Shown piece after piece: positions 1 to 8,131 of a stretch of 34,202 nucleotides of DNA. The number at the start of each line of letters is the position of its first letter. Position 1 is the stretch's first letter. This stretch comes from Cytophagales bacterium (GTDB lineage: Bacteria > Bacteroidota > Bacteroidia > Cytophagales > 172606-1). Below the pieces are notes generated by a model. The model did no database searches, had not been told where the DNA came from, and worked only from the letters and a program-made list of their open reading frames with translations. Both the position numbers and the translations under genes were made by a program. Location: positions 1 to 34,202 of the forward strand of contig JAUJNL010000061.1 in NCBI GenBank assembly GCA_030448185.1, in the 5' to 3' direction.

Positions 1-176
1 CTGGAAGAAGTAGCCCAATTCAGGCATTACTTTCTGAACCGATAATTTTATAAACCGTTGTTAGTGACAGAAAAAACTTTCAGAATATGGCGATAAAAAG
101 ATTTTACTAAATAAGGACAGAATTCCGGGTAATCACTTGTCTCCCGGCTTATGTCTAAAGTCTAATATTTCTCCCA
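1..176. other. Leader region upstream of sufD
   Basis: No complete gene is visible here. A short open frame runs from the window edge to a TAA at 43-45, so the first bases may be the 3' end of an upstream gene, but 14 codons are too few to recognise it. In related SUF operons sufC or sufB would be expected upstream; that is inference. A small inverted repeat (CCGGG at about 125 and CCCGG at about 143) lies about 30 bases before the sufD start. I see no convincing promoter. Confidence 0.4.
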
Positions 177-1520
177 ATGACCACTACACCCACTATAGAT
201 AAAACGGATTTTAAAGCCAAGGTCCTGTCGTATTTTGATACGTTCCGGCAGGGTGCCGCGCAAGATGTGAGCCCCCGGGCTTTATCCGCATTACAACAGG
301 ATGCATTCAAGCATTTTGCATCGCAGGAATTGCCTACTACCCGGCATGAGGAGTGGAAATACACGAATCTGAGAAACCTGCTGGGGCATGATTTTCATTT
401 TCCTGCTAAAGCCGAAGCAACTGCAGTTGCTGCCTCTGCCGTCAGTTCCCAATTACTGCCTCACGGAGAAGCCAATGTATTGGTATTCGTGAACGGCTTT
501 TTCCGGAAAGATTTATCCGAGATAAAAAGTCCGGCGGATCAGCTGCACGTATCTGATCTGGATGAAGCTTATGCCCAGTATGGCGAAACGATTTCTACAT
601 ACTTTGCTCAATTAGCTATTTACCAGCAGGACGTTTTTACGGCACTGAATACGGCTTATGCCCGTCACGGCGCCTTTATTCACGTACCCGCCAATAAGAC
701 GGTTTCTCTGCCGGTATTTCTGTATTTTATCACGGATTGTACCGTTGATAATTTACTGTTGCAGCCACGTAATCTATTCGTAATAGGCCGCAGTGCTCAG
801 GTAAGTGTAGTAGAACATTTCCGGACTATCGGCGACAAAGCCAGTTTTACCAATACCATTACTGAAATTGACGTACAGGAGAACGCCTCAGTAGAACATT
901 ATAAGATTCAGAACGAAGCCGAACAAGCGTACCACATTGGTACTACCCAGGTACATCAGCACCGCGACAGCAAGTTTTCGTCCACTACGGTTTCCCTGAA
1001 TGCGGCGCTGATCCGCAACAACCTGAACATTGTGCTGGACGGCGAAAACTGCGAATCGTTTCTGTACGGTTTATATGTACTGGATGGAAAAACGCATGTT
1101 GACAATCATACGCTGGTGGATCACGCCAAGCCGCATTGTTATAGCAATGAATTATACAAGGGCATTATGGATGGCAAATCTACTGGTGTATTCAACGGAA
1201 AAATTATGGTCCGGCCCGATGCCCAAAAAACCAACGCTTTCCAGTCGAACCGCAACATTCTGCTGTCGCCGGATGCATCCATGAACGCCAAGCCGCAACT
1301 GGAAATTTTTGCGGATGACGTAAAATGCTCACACGGGGCCACCACCGGGCAACTGGACAACGATATGCTGTTTTACCTCCGGTCCCGCGGCATTGGCGTG
1401 GATGCTGCCAAAGCACTGCTGATGCAAGCTTTTGCGGGTGATGTGCTGAACCATATCCGGATAGAAGCGGTTAAGAATTATGTGGAAGAGGTAATTGTCA
1501 ACCGCTTCCAAACTGCTTAA
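177..1520 (+). CDS. sufD: Fe-S cluster assembly protein SufD
   Basis: SufD is a scaffold subunit of the cytoplasmic SufBCD complex, which builds iron-sulfur clusters with sulfur delivered by SufS/SufE. The 447-residue protein has the usual family length. The N-terminal part carries a TTRHEEWKYTNLR motif (about residues 54-66), typical of SufD. The C-terminal SufB/SufD beta-helix core contains KCSHGATTG with Cys384 and His386, followed by FYLRSRGI. This Cys/His neighbourhood is conserved in SufD and lies at the SufB-SufD interface. The ATG at 177 is the first start of the open frame. sufS, sufE, a DUF59 gene and a bacilliredoxin gene follow on the same strand, which confirms the assignment. 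The frame is intact with no lesions. Confidence 0.96.
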   Translation: MTTTPTIDKTDFKAKVLSYFDTFRQGAAQDVSPRALSALQQDAFKHFASQELPTTRHEEWKYTNLRNLLGHDFHFPAKAEATAVAASAVSSQLLPHGEANVLVFVNGFFRKDLSEIKSPADQLHVSDLDEAYAQYGETISTYFAQLAIYQQDVFTALNTAYARHGAFIHVPANKTVSLPVFLYFITDCTVDNLLLQPRNLFVIGRSAQVSVVEHFRTIGDKASFTNTITEIDVQENASVEHYKIQNEAEQAYHIGTTQVHQHRDSKFSSTTVSLNAALIRNNLNIVLDGENCESFLYGLYVLDGKTHVDNHTLVDHAKPHCYSNELYKGIMDGKSTGVFNGKIMVRPDAQKTNAFQSNRNILLSPDASMNAKPQLEIFADDVKCSHGATTGQLDNDMLFYLRSRGIGVDAAKALLMQAFAGDVLNHIRIEAVKNYVEEVIVNRFQTA

Positions 1521-1522
1521 TT

Positions 1523-1721
1523 GTCAGAACCGCTGATGGAAATGATATTTATGATGGATGTGATAAATGGATGTGCTATTATTCAACGAAAGAGTAATGA
1601 TCGACTACTTGAATGGCTTTCTAGAAATATCTTTCTCGTTCTTAAGAACATAAGTAGATACTTTGATTCACCTCTTTTTATCATATAAATCATCTTTATC
1701 ATTTCCATCAGCGGTTCTGAC
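1523..1721. repeat. Long inverted-repeat element between sufD and sufS
   Basis: A perfect 24-bp inverted repeat frames this gap: 1523-1546 (begins GTCAGAACCGCTGATGG) and its reverse complement at 1698-1721. Inward pairing continues imperfectly, for example AACGAAAGA near 1586 against TCTTTCTCGTT near 1631. The whole 199 bases can therefore fold as one long hairpin. It fills nearly all of the 223-base gap. It contains no gene and no U-tract typical of an intrinsic terminator. It could be a palindromic repeat (MITE-like or REP-like) or an RNA structure that attenuates transcription or protects the transcript. Confidence 0.85.
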
Positions 1722-1743
1722 CCCATTTTAAAATTTCCCAATT

Positions 1744-2979
1744 ATGGAAACACTTACTCCGGTCTTTGACGTAGCCGCGATTCGTCAGGACTTCCCGATA
1801 TTAAATCAAACCATTCACGGTAAACCGCTGGTCTATTTTGACAATGCAGCTACCTCTCAAAAGCCGCTGCCGGTGATTCAGGCCTTGAATGAATACTACC
1901 GGTCTTATAATGCCAATATCCACCGGGGCATTCATACGTTGGCGGAGAAGGCTACCGCCCAATACGAAGCGACCCGCGAAACGGTAAGGCAATTCATTAA
2001 TGCGGCTTACCGGGAAGAGATCATTTTTACCCGGGGTAGTACCGAAGCCATCAACTTGGTAGCCGCTACTTTTGGCCGGCAGAACGTACAAGCGGGTGAT
2101 GAGGTAATTATCTCTACCATGGAGCACCACTCCAACATTGTACCCTGGCAGATGCTGTGCGAGGAGAAAGGGGCTACGCTGAAGGTAATTCCAATCACGG
2201 ATGAAGGCGAAATTATTCTGGAAGAATACGAAAAACTGCTTTCCGAACGTACCAAAGTGGTTGCTCTGGTATACGTTTCCAATAGTTTAGGCACCATTAA
2301 CCCTGTAAAAGAGGTTATTGACCTGGCCCATAAATACGGAGCCAAAGTCCTGCTTGACGGAGCCCAGGCTACTGTACACCTGGATATTGACGTGCAGGCT
2401 TTGGATTGCGACTTTTATGTGCTGTCTTCCCATAAAATGTACGGCCCTACGGGAGTAGGAGCTTTGTACGGCAAACGGGAACTGCTGGAAGCCATGCCGC
2501 CGTATCAGGGTGGAGGAGAGATGATTAAAGAGGTTTCTTTCGAAAAGACTACCTATAACGAACTTCCTTATAAATTTGAAGCCGGTACGCCCAACATTGC
2601 CGATACCGTGGCCTTTAAAGCAGCCATTGATTATATCAATAAAATTGGCAAATCAGTGATTGCTGAGTACGAACACGAACTGTTGGCTTATGGAACTGAA
2701 GCGCTGAGCCAGATTGAAGGACTACGGATTATTGGTCAGGCCCGGGAGAAGATCAGCGTGATTTCCTTCGTTATCAAAGGGATTCATCACCAGGACGTAG
2801 GCATTATTCTGGATACACAAGGGATAGCTGTGCGCACGGGCCACCATTGCACGCAGCCCATGATGCACCGTTTTGGCATTCCGGGAACTTCCCGGGCCTC
2901 TTTTGCGATGTATAATACGAAGGAAGAGATTGACCGCCTCGTGCAGGGCCTGCACAAAGTGAAAAAGATGTTTGCTTAG
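1744..2979 (+). CDS. sufS: Cysteine desulfurase SufS
   Basis: SufS is a PLP-dependent group II cysteine desulfurase that takes sulfur from L-cysteine, forms an enzyme persulfide and passes it to SufE. The protein has 411 residues, close to the family norm of about 406-415. The PLP lysine is Lys231 in SSHKMYGPTG. The catalytic cysteine is Cys369 in RTGHHCTQP, in the short loop characteristic of SufS rather than IscS/NifS. STMEHHSN (about residues 122-129) is the conserved cofactor-stacking region. The gene ends only 5 bases before sufE, so the two are almost certainly co-translated. The frame is intact. Confidence 0.97.
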   Translation: METLTPVFDVAAIRQDFPILNQTIHGKPLVYFDNAATSQKPLPVIQALNEYYRSYNANIHRGIHTLAEKATAQYEATRETVRQFINAAYREEIIFTRGSTEAINLVAATFGRQNVQAGDEVIISTMEHHSNIVPWQMLCEEKGATLKVIPITDEGEIILEEYEKLLSERTKVVALVYVSNSLGTINPVKEVIDLAHKYGAKVLLDGAQATVHLDIDVQALDCDFYVLSSHKMYGPTGVGALYGKRELLEAMPPYQGGGEMIKEVSFEKTTYNELPYKFEAGTPNIADTVAFKAAIDYINKIGKSVIAEYEHELLAYGTEALSQIEGLRIIGQAREKISVISFVIKGIHHQDVGIILDTQGIAVRTGHHCTQPMMHRFGIPGTSRASFAMYNTKEEIDRLVQGLHKVKKMFA

Positions 2980-2984
2980 AAAAG

Positions 2985-3416
2985 ATGACGATAAACGAGA
3001 TACAGGACGAGATTGTAGAAGAGTTTTCGCTGTTCGAGGATTGGGCGGATAAGTACGAATATATTATTGATGTTGGCAAAAAGTTGCCGCCACTGCCCGC
3101 TCAGTATAAAACGGAGGAAAACATTATCAAAGGGTGCCAGTCGCAGGTTTGGCTGCATGCAAGCCTGAATAGCGAAGGAAAGGTGATTTTCGAAGGAGAC
3201 AGTGACGCCATCATTGTGCGGGGCCTGATTGGCCTGCTTATCCGGGTGTTATCCAACCAGAAACCGGAGGATATAGCCAAAGCCAACATCTACTTCATTG
3301 ATAAGGTGGGAATGAGCGGACATTTGGCCCAAACCCGTTCTAATGGACTTGCTTCGATGGTGAAGCAAATGAAACTCTATGGCTTGGCCTATCAGGTTAA
3401 GCAAGAAGTAAAATAA
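2985..3416 (+). CDS. sufE: Sulfur acceptor protein SufE
   Basis: SufE accepts persulfide sulfur from SufS and carries it to the SufBCD scaffold in the cytosol. The 143-residue protein has the typical SufE/CsdE length and fold signature. The acceptor cysteine is Cys51 in the motif IKGCQSQVWL, the same position as in the E. coli protein. The C-terminal half has the expected GLIGLLIRVL helix and a ...MSGHLAQTRSNGLASMVK segment. The start ATG is 5 bases after the sufS stop. After it, 138 bases of A-rich spacer with a CTGGAAACTGAAAACCAG-type repeat precede sufT. The frame is intact. Confidence 0.96.
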   Translation: MTINEIQDEIVEEFSLFEDWADKYEYIIDVGKKLPPLPAQYKTEENIIKGCQSQVWLHASLNSEGKVIFEGDSDAIIVRGLIGLLIRVLSNQKPEDIAKANIYFIDKVGMSGHLAQTRSNGLASMVKQMKLYGLAYQVKQEVK

Positions 3417-3554
3417 ACTGATTTCGGAAGTCGGATTTCGGATTGAATACAAAGTCAGTAATAGTTGAAGCTACTACTAAACTGTCAACAGAGAACTTTA
3501 AACTACTAACTGGAAACTGAAAACCAGAAACTGGCAACCGTAAACCTAAAAAGT

Positions 3555-3866
3555 ATGAACGAAGAAGAACTCAAAGAGAAAGTCATACAAGCCATTAAAA
3601 TGGTGTATGATCCGGAAATTCCGGTGGATGTGTATGAACTGGGGTTGATTTATGACATTAAGATTTATCCGATCAACAACGTATATATCCAGATGACCCT
3701 GACTTCTCCGGCTTGCCCATCGGCGGGTACCATTCCGGGAGAAATAGAATCTAGAGTCCGGGAAGTGGAAGGAGTCAACGATGTAAACGTGGAGCTGACT
3801 TTTGACCCGCCCTACTCGCAGGATATGATGTCAGAAGCAGCCCGATTTGAACTAGGATTTATGTAA
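3555..3866 (+). CDS. sufT: SufT-like DUF59/MIP18-family Fe-S assembly factor
   Basis: The 103-residue protein is a stand-alone DUF59 (MIP18/PaaD-like) domain. It shows the family hallmarks DPEIPVDVYELGLIYD (residues 19-34) and the cysteine-bearing TSPACPSAG loop (about residues 50-58), then a V(N/E)V beta strand and the FDPP(Y/W) turn. In SUF operons such genes are called sufT and take part in Fe-S maturation or trafficking. The exact reaction is not established. The position after sufE supports the call. The gene symbol rests on context and domain, as many DUF59 paralogues exist. The frame is intact. Confidence 0.9.
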   Translation: MNEEELKEKVIQAIKMVYDPEIPVDVYELGLIYDIKIYPINNVYIQMTLTSPACPSAGTIPGEIESRVREVEGVNDVNVELTFDPPYSQDMMSEAARFELGFM

Positions 3867-3869
3867 GCC

Positions 3870-4029
3870 CGGACCATGATTTACCTGATTAAAGGATTAC
3901 CATGATTTTGTTTCCTTCTTCCGAGAATCAGATTAACGTTTACATGGGTAGTTATTTTTAATTATCTGAATAACTATGATTTATTAATTTAATCACGATA
4001 ATCCTTCAATCAGATAAATCATGGTCCGG
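3870..4029. repeat. Long inverted-repeat element between sufT and the bacilliredoxin gene
   Basis: The arms are 3870-3899 (begins CGGACCATGATTTACC) and 3999-4029, which reads as its reverse complement with only two mismatches over about 30 bases. The loop is AT-rich, about 100 bases, and has further inner pairing potential. The sequence is unrelated to the 1523-1721 element, yet size, layout and position (filling an operon gap) are the same. No ORF is contained. Variants of the CATGATTTA...TGATTAAAGGATTA phrase are, from memory, common between genes in this bacterial group; a genome search would be needed to confirm. Confidence 0.85.
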
Positions 4030-4086
4030 ACTGTATATTTTAATAATTTCATTTAAAATTTAAACTTAGCCTTTAGCATTTAACTT

Positions 4087-4515
4087 ATGTATCCAGAGCC
4101 TTTAGTAGCCCCGATGCGGCAGGATTTGACCGTAGCGGGATTTGAAGAACTGAAATCAGCCGACCAGGTGCGTGATGTACTGGAAAATCAAACCGGTACT
4201 ACGCTGGTAGTCGTAAATTCCGTTTGTGGTTGCGCCGCCGGTGCAGCTCGTCCGGGTGTGAAGCTGGCCTTACAACGCAGCCAGGTAAAACCCGATAAGC
4301 TGGTGACTGTATTTGCCGGGGTAGACAAGGATGCCACCCAGACAGCCCGCAAATACTTCCTGCCTTATCCGCCTTCCTCGCCTTCTATTGCATTGTTCAA
4401 AGATGGTGAATTGGTACATTTCATTGAGCGGCACCATATTGAAGGACGTAACGCCGAAATGATTGCCAGCCATTTAGCTATGGCCTTCGAAGAGTTCTGT
4501 ACGCAGAATGCGTAA
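4087..4515 (+). CDS. BrxA/BrxB-family bacilliredoxin
   Basis: The 142-residue protein belongs to the YphP/YqiW (BrxA/BrxB) thioredoxin-like family, which reduces mixed disulfides between proteins and low-molecular-weight thiols in Bacillus. The signature is the CGC active site: Cys47-Gly48-Cys49 in VVNSVCGCAAG, followed by ARPGVKLAL. The downstream VFAGVDKDATQTAR and LPYPPSSPSIALFKDGE stretches are also typical. Members in Bacteroidota often sit beside SUF genes, so a role in redox protection of the assembly machinery is a reasonable inference; the thiol partner here is unknown. It is the last gene of the operon and is followed by a strong terminator. The frame is intact. Confidence 0.93.
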   Translation: MYPEPLVAPMRQDLTVAGFEELKSADQVRDVLENQTGTTLVVVNSVCGCAAGAARPGVKLALQRSQVKPDKLVTVFAGVDKDATQTARKYFLPYPPSSPSIALFKDGELVHFIERHHIEGRNAEMIASHLAMAFEEFCTQNA

Positions 4516-4536
4516 ATAATTATTCCCATAAAACTA

Positions 4537-4567
4537 AAGCCTCTTCCAGCGAAGAGGCTTTTTTTGT
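4537..4567 (+). terminator. Rho-independent terminator of the suf operon
   Basis: A perfect 10-bp stem AAGCCTCTTC / GAAGAGGCTT with a CAGC loop (4547-4550) is followed by a run of T, 22 bases after the bacilliredoxin stop codon. It points in the + direction and closes the operon. It stands between convergent genes, and the symmetrical stem may also act on the - strand. Confidence 0.92.
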
Positions 4568-4581
4568 TGCTATGCAGACTA

Positions 4582-5104
4582 TTAACGGGCAGTAACAAGC
4601 TTCCAATTGGAATCAGGCTGATTCACCTTGCGCATGGGGTAAATAATACGTTCTACTAATACATTTACCAGCCCAGCTCCTATCAACCCAATTACTTCGT
4701 CAGTATTATCGTACGGATTACCCCAAATACTCACTACAATAGCGGGACCAGCCGCGCTTGCAACCGCTAAACCAATTTGGGCTCCGATAGAATATTTTTG
4801 AATGGCAATAATCTGATCCTGGTTTATTGTGAAAGAGCTCCTTCTGAAAGCCATTTTAAACTGTAATGAAGAGTCTGTAATGGCAAGTACTTTCCCTTCA
4901 CCAAAATACATCAATGGATGATTAGATTGGAATATGGGACGGGAAGTTCAGTGGTTGGAAGATAAGAACTTGATTTTAATACGGTCATTTAGCCAATCTC
5001 TTCTTTTTACCGGTTTTGGTGTTTTCAAGGATTAAAACTGGCTGACAATAGACTTCTGCTGCAAAGAGCAGAAACAGCAGGACAAAACAGATTGGTAGGC
5101 GCAT
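4582..5104 (-). pseudogene. Broken gene for a small secreted or membrane protein
   Basis: An open frame of about 110 codons (4582-4914) lacks a normal start. Reading upstream shows its missing N-terminus: ATG at 5102-5104 opens a clear signal peptide (MRLPICFVLLFLLF...) followed by ENTKTGKKKRLA. A frameshift near 4988 then gives TGA at 4985-4987. The continuing frame (NDRIKIKFLSSN) is cut by a TGA at 4948-4950 before it joins the intact C-terminal part. That part holds two hydrophobic stretches (about AQIGLAVASAAGPAIVV and GLIGAGLVNVLV). The intact parent would be about 170 residues. Family not recognised. Either a decaying gene or two sequence errors within 50 bases. Confidence 0.6.
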
Positions 5105-5246
5105 TGGAATTGGAAGATGGAGGAATGTGCCCCTGAAAAACGAAAATCAGCTAAAAACTAAGATACTTCGCCTGAGAACTTATGGTTAAATTTTAACTGT
5201 TTACTGCTCACTGCCCGACAATCATTCAGCTTTCAGTATTTGCGTA

Positions 5247-6806
5247 TTACAGAGTCTTCCCAACAGTCACTACCTTCCCTTTATCCAATCTTAGCACTTT
5301 GGTCACGCAGCCCGGTATTTCATGCGCATAGTGGGTTACGTAAATTAAGGTTTTACGGGAGTAGTTACACGTTTCATCTACCAAGGTCTTGAAACGGTTT
5401 ACGTGTTCCTCATCCAGGCCCTGACAGGGCTCATCCATAATCAGCAACGGCGGATTCTTGACCAAAGCCCTGGCCAGCAGCACCAAGCGTTGCTCTCCGG
5501 CTGATAAGCGGTTAAAGAGGGTATCTTCGGAATGGTCAATGCCCAGTACAGAAAGGTAGATCCGGATAATCTCAGCTTGGTCTGCTGTGCAATCTTTATT
5601 CAGGCCGATGGTATCAAAAAAGCCGGAGGCAACCACCCGGAAAATGGTCGTGAGGCGGGGAAAATAAGCATGCAGTTCCGGGGAGACATAGCCAATCTTC
5701 TTTTTAATGTCCCAGATGCTTTCGCCACTGCCTTTTTTGCGGTCAAATAATACAATATCATTGGCATAGGCCTGTGGATTGTCACCATTAATCAGGCTAA
5801 GCAAGGTAGATTTGCCCGAACCGTTGGGTCCCAGCAAAGCCCATTTTTCACCCTGTTTTACTACCCAGCCTATTCCTGTAAGCACTTTTACTTCCCCATA
5901 GGTCACATTCACATTTTTCATCTCCACTACCAACCGAAAGGCGGGTATTTCTTCGAGAAGCGGTAAGCTGCGTATTGGCTGGGCATTGTCTTCCTGTATG
6001 CTGGTTGACGCCCCGGAATCCATTTTCCATTTTTTCCGGAAAACCTCCCGATCATATTGGCCTGTTACTTTTCCCTGCTCAATTTCCAGCACGTGGGTTA
6101 TGCTGCCAGGAATATCAGCGGGAGAGGAAGCCAAAATGACTTGTGCACCTAGCCGGGTAATCTCATTAATAACTTCCTGCAAAGCTTGTCTGGTCTGCGT
6201 ATCTAATCCGACAAAAGGATTGTCGAGCAGCAGCAGTTCGGGTTGAGCCAACAGGGCGTGGGTAATCAGTATCCGTTTAGTTTCGCCATTGGAAAGTTGC
6301 ACTACCCGGCGGTCCAGCAAATGGGCCACTCCCAGCAAGCCAGCGATTTTGTCTAATTGCTGCCTCTTCTCCCCTTTTCTGGTTTCATTTGCTTCCTCAA
6401 ACGGTAAATCAGCCAGTAGGAAGTCTTCCACCCGGGGAAAGTCCTCTGTTTCGAATGAATGAAATCGCTGCTGGTAATAGTGCTCCCGTGAATGTGACAA
6501 GCGACTGAAGGAATAGCTTCCAGGAACGAATTGAATGTATTCCCATGCGTACTTACCGGGAAGTTCACTGTCCTGACTTCTTTTATTTTGCATAAAAGAA
6601 TACTCAATATGACCCTGCATCAAAGGAATTTTGCCCGCAATAGCTTCCAGTAAGGTTGTCTTACCGCTTCCATTGGGACCCACCACTGCCCAATGCTGGT
6701 CTTTTTTAATTTCCCAGTCCAGACCCGAAAGAATCGCCTGACCGCTTCGTTGGATAGCGGCATTATGAATCGTGAGAAAAGGAGAAGAATTGAATGGAAA
6801 AGACAT
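5247..6806 (-). CDS. ModF-like soluble twin ABC ATPase
   Basis: The 519-residue protein has two complete ABC nucleotide-binding domains and no membrane segments, as in ModF/PhrA proteins linked to molybdate metabolism. Domain 1: Walker A GPNGSGKTT (43-51), signature LSNGE (171-175), Walker B LLLLDNP (191-197). Domain 2: Walker A GPNGSGKST (326-334), signature LSAGEQR (434-440), Walker B LLIMDEP (454-460), then a switch histidine in THYAHE. The glutamate after Walker B is Asn in domain 1 and Glu in domain 2, so only one ATP site has the standard catalytic base. No molybdate transporter genes are nearby, so the ModF role is by resemblance only. The first ATG of the frame was chosen as start. 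The frame is intact. Confidence 0.85.
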   Translation of the reverse strand: MSFPFNSSPFLTIHNAAIQRSGQAILSGLDWEIKKDQHWAVVGPNGSGKTTLLEAIAGKIPLMQGHIEYSFMQNKRSQDSELPGKYAWEYIQFVPGSYSFSRLSHSREHYYQQRFHSFETEDFPRVEDFLLADLPFEEANETRKGEKRQQLDKIAGLLGVAHLLDRRVVQLSNGETKRILITHALLAQPELLLLDNPFVGLDTQTRQALQEVINEITRLGAQVILASSPADIPGSITHVLEIEQGKVTGQYDREVFRKKWKMDSGASTSIQEDNAQPIRSLPLLEEIPAFRLVVEMKNVNVTYGEVKVLTGIGWVVKQGEKWALLGPNGSGKSTLLSLINGDNPQAYANDIVLFDRKKGSGESIWDIKKKIGYVSPELHAYFPRLTTIFRVVASGFFDTIGLNKDCTADQAEIIRIYLSVLGIDHSEDTLFNRLSAGEQRLVLLARALVKNPPLLIMDEPCQGLDEEHVNRFKTLVDETCNYSRKTLIYVTHYAHEIPGCVTKVLRLDKGKVVTVGKTL

Positions 6807-6893
6807 ATTTCACGGTATATACAACTTATTCTTCATCACCCCATTGGCACATAACCATATTCACTAATCAGCACATCAACTTACCGAATTTCA

Positions 6894-7001
6894 TTAGTTT
6901 CTTTCCATCACCAGATTGCCTTTCTCCCGGCGTTCTACCTGCACTGCCAGCAGAGGGGCAAGCAGTAAGGCCACGATGATCAAGAATGTTGAAGTGCGCA
7001 T
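6894..7001 (-). CDS. Possible small hydrophobic peptide (35 aa)
   Basis: ATG at 6999-7001 opens a 35-codon frame encoding MRTSTFLIIVALLLAPLLAV followed by a short charged tail ending MERN. It is a typical signal-peptide or single-membrane-span layout, with a basic residue at position 2 and an alpha-helical hydrophobic core. It lies between the twin ATPase gene (start 6806) and a terminator-like hairpin (7090-7113). No family is recognised and it may be chance. Just downstream of its stop is a copy of the AATCAGCACATCAAC phrase found elsewhere in the window. Confidence 0.3.
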   Translation of the reverse strand: MRTSTFLIIVALLLAPLLAVQVERREKGNLVMERN

Positions 7002-7089
7002 AACTGGATTGGGAAAATGATGAAGGGAAGTACAAAAAGCTGCCACGCTTTTGCACGCAATAGTATCACTAACCCCAGAAAATGGTAAA

Positions 7090-7113
7090 GCCAACTACAG
7101 CAGTGTAGTTGGC
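7090..7113 (-). terminator. Hairpin downstream of the DUF4174 gene
   Basis: A perfect 10-bp stem GCCAACTACA / TGTAGTTGGC encloses a 4-base loop. On the - strand the 3' side continues CTTTACCATTTT, a weak T-rich tract. It lies about 70 bases beyond the stop of the DUF4174 gene and is a plausible intrinsic terminator for it. Confidence 0.5.
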
Positions 7114-7184
7114 CTGCAAAATTAATACGTTACCCGATTTAGGAATTAGGGAACCGTACCTCTTACAAGAACAGGATTGCCTGC

Positions 7185-7634
7185 CTACTCCGGCCGCCGC
7201 TGTTTCTTCATTTCACTCTGACGCATAGGCATGGCATCAACAGTGTCAAAAATTTCTTCAACCGGCGCAGCAGTAGTCGTCCGGTATTTCACGCCCCCAT
7301 CTTTTCCAATCAGCAATAAGCTAAATGCATTCGATGAGGCCTTTAGTTCTCCCTCCAGGAAAAGCTTTGTGGCCGCATCCGCCTCAGTGGCAAATAATTC
7401 TATCCGAACCAAATCCCGCTCCGCTAAGCCGGCACGCTGAGCTTCCAGCAGCTTTTTTTGCTGCACGTAAAGCGTATTATTTTTATCAGGGGCATAGAGT
7501 ATCAGTACCCGCTTCTGCCACTGCAAATCCTGCAGTCTTTCCTCCAGATTTCCGGCTGACACATTGCCTGATTGGGCAGTTGACTGCATAGCGGTAAGAA
7601 GGATTAAAATGCCTGAAAGAATAAATCGGTTCAT
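7185..7634 (-). CDS. Secreted DUF4174-domain protein
   Basis: The 149-residue product starts with a signal peptide (hydrophobic residues 4-16, likely cut after STAQ) and continues with a DUF4174 domain. The domain shows LQWQKRVLILYAPD (about residues 37-50), RDLVRIEL, LLLIGKDGGVKYR and EIFDTVDAMPMRQSEM, the last being the usual C-terminal signature of this thioredoxin-fold family. There is no CxxC pair, so a redox role is unlikely. Function is unknown. The GroES-like gene lies 101 bases upstream on the same strand. The frame is intact. Confidence 0.88.
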   Translation of the reverse strand: MNRFILSGILILLTAMQSTAQSGNVSAGNLEERLQDLQWQKRVLILYAPDKNNTLYVQQKKLLEAQRAGLAERDLVRIELFATEADAATKLFLEGELKASSNAFSLLLIGKDGGVKYRTTTAAPVEEIFDTVDAMPMRQSEMKKQRRPE

Positions 7635-7735
7635 CTGCCTGATCTTATCTGATTCTCTTTACGCAATCCTATCCGGTAAAGATGTCGCCAGGGTACATTT
7701 TCAATATGGAACTATAAATCAGACAATAGTCAACC

Positions 7736-8119
7736 CTACTCAAACAAATCTTCGGTCCGTTCGAGCATCAGAATAGAAGATTGGGGCACAATGACATATC
7801 TCTCCCCGCCGTACTCCACGTCAACAGCACCTTTCTGCAAAAAAATGGCCAAGTCGCCTTCTTTCGCCTGTAAGGGCAGGTATTTCACTTTTTCTTCCGT
7901 TTCCCGCCAAGGCTCGTCATTTTCTACGGGCATCGGAATCGGGTAACCAGGTCCCACTTTCATCACATAGCCAGTCTGCACCTGTTCCCGCTCCTGCACA
8001 CTGGGCGGCAGAAATAACCCACTGGCAGTCCGGTCAGCGGCGTTAGTCAGTTTGATGAGTACCCGGTCCCCAATGATAATGATCTTCTTCAGTTGATTGT
8101 CAGTCGCCACAGTTAACAT
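7736..8119 (-). CDS. GroES-family co-chaperone-like protein
   Basis: The protein is a Cpn10/GroES fold: IIGDRVLIKL at the start, then SGLFLPPS in place of the usual mobile loop, GYVMKVGPG, a longer insertion rich in Pro and Glu, KEGDLAIFLQKGAVDVEYGGERYVIVPQSSILM at the C-terminal half, and an acidic tail. At about 127 residues it exceeds classical GroES (about 95), and no groEL is next to it, so this is probably the extra GroES-like protein frequent in Bacteroidota, not the main co-chaperonin. I chose the ATG at 8119; the frame extends only to a TTG four codons upstream. Confidence 0.88.
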   Translation of the reverse strand: MLTVATDNQLKKIIIIGDRVLIKLTNAADRTASGLFLPPSVQEREQVQTGYVMKVGPGYPIPMPVENDEPWRETEEKVKYLPLQAKEGDLAIFLQKGAVDVEYGGERYVIVPQSSILMLERTEDLFE

Positions 8120-8131
8120 TTCAGTTTGCAA

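Noticed and set aside
3417..3554. sufE-sufT spacer as a hidden gene or riboswitch
   Set aside because: Low-complexity A-rich text with AACTGGAAACTG-type repeats; no conserved structure or frame seen.
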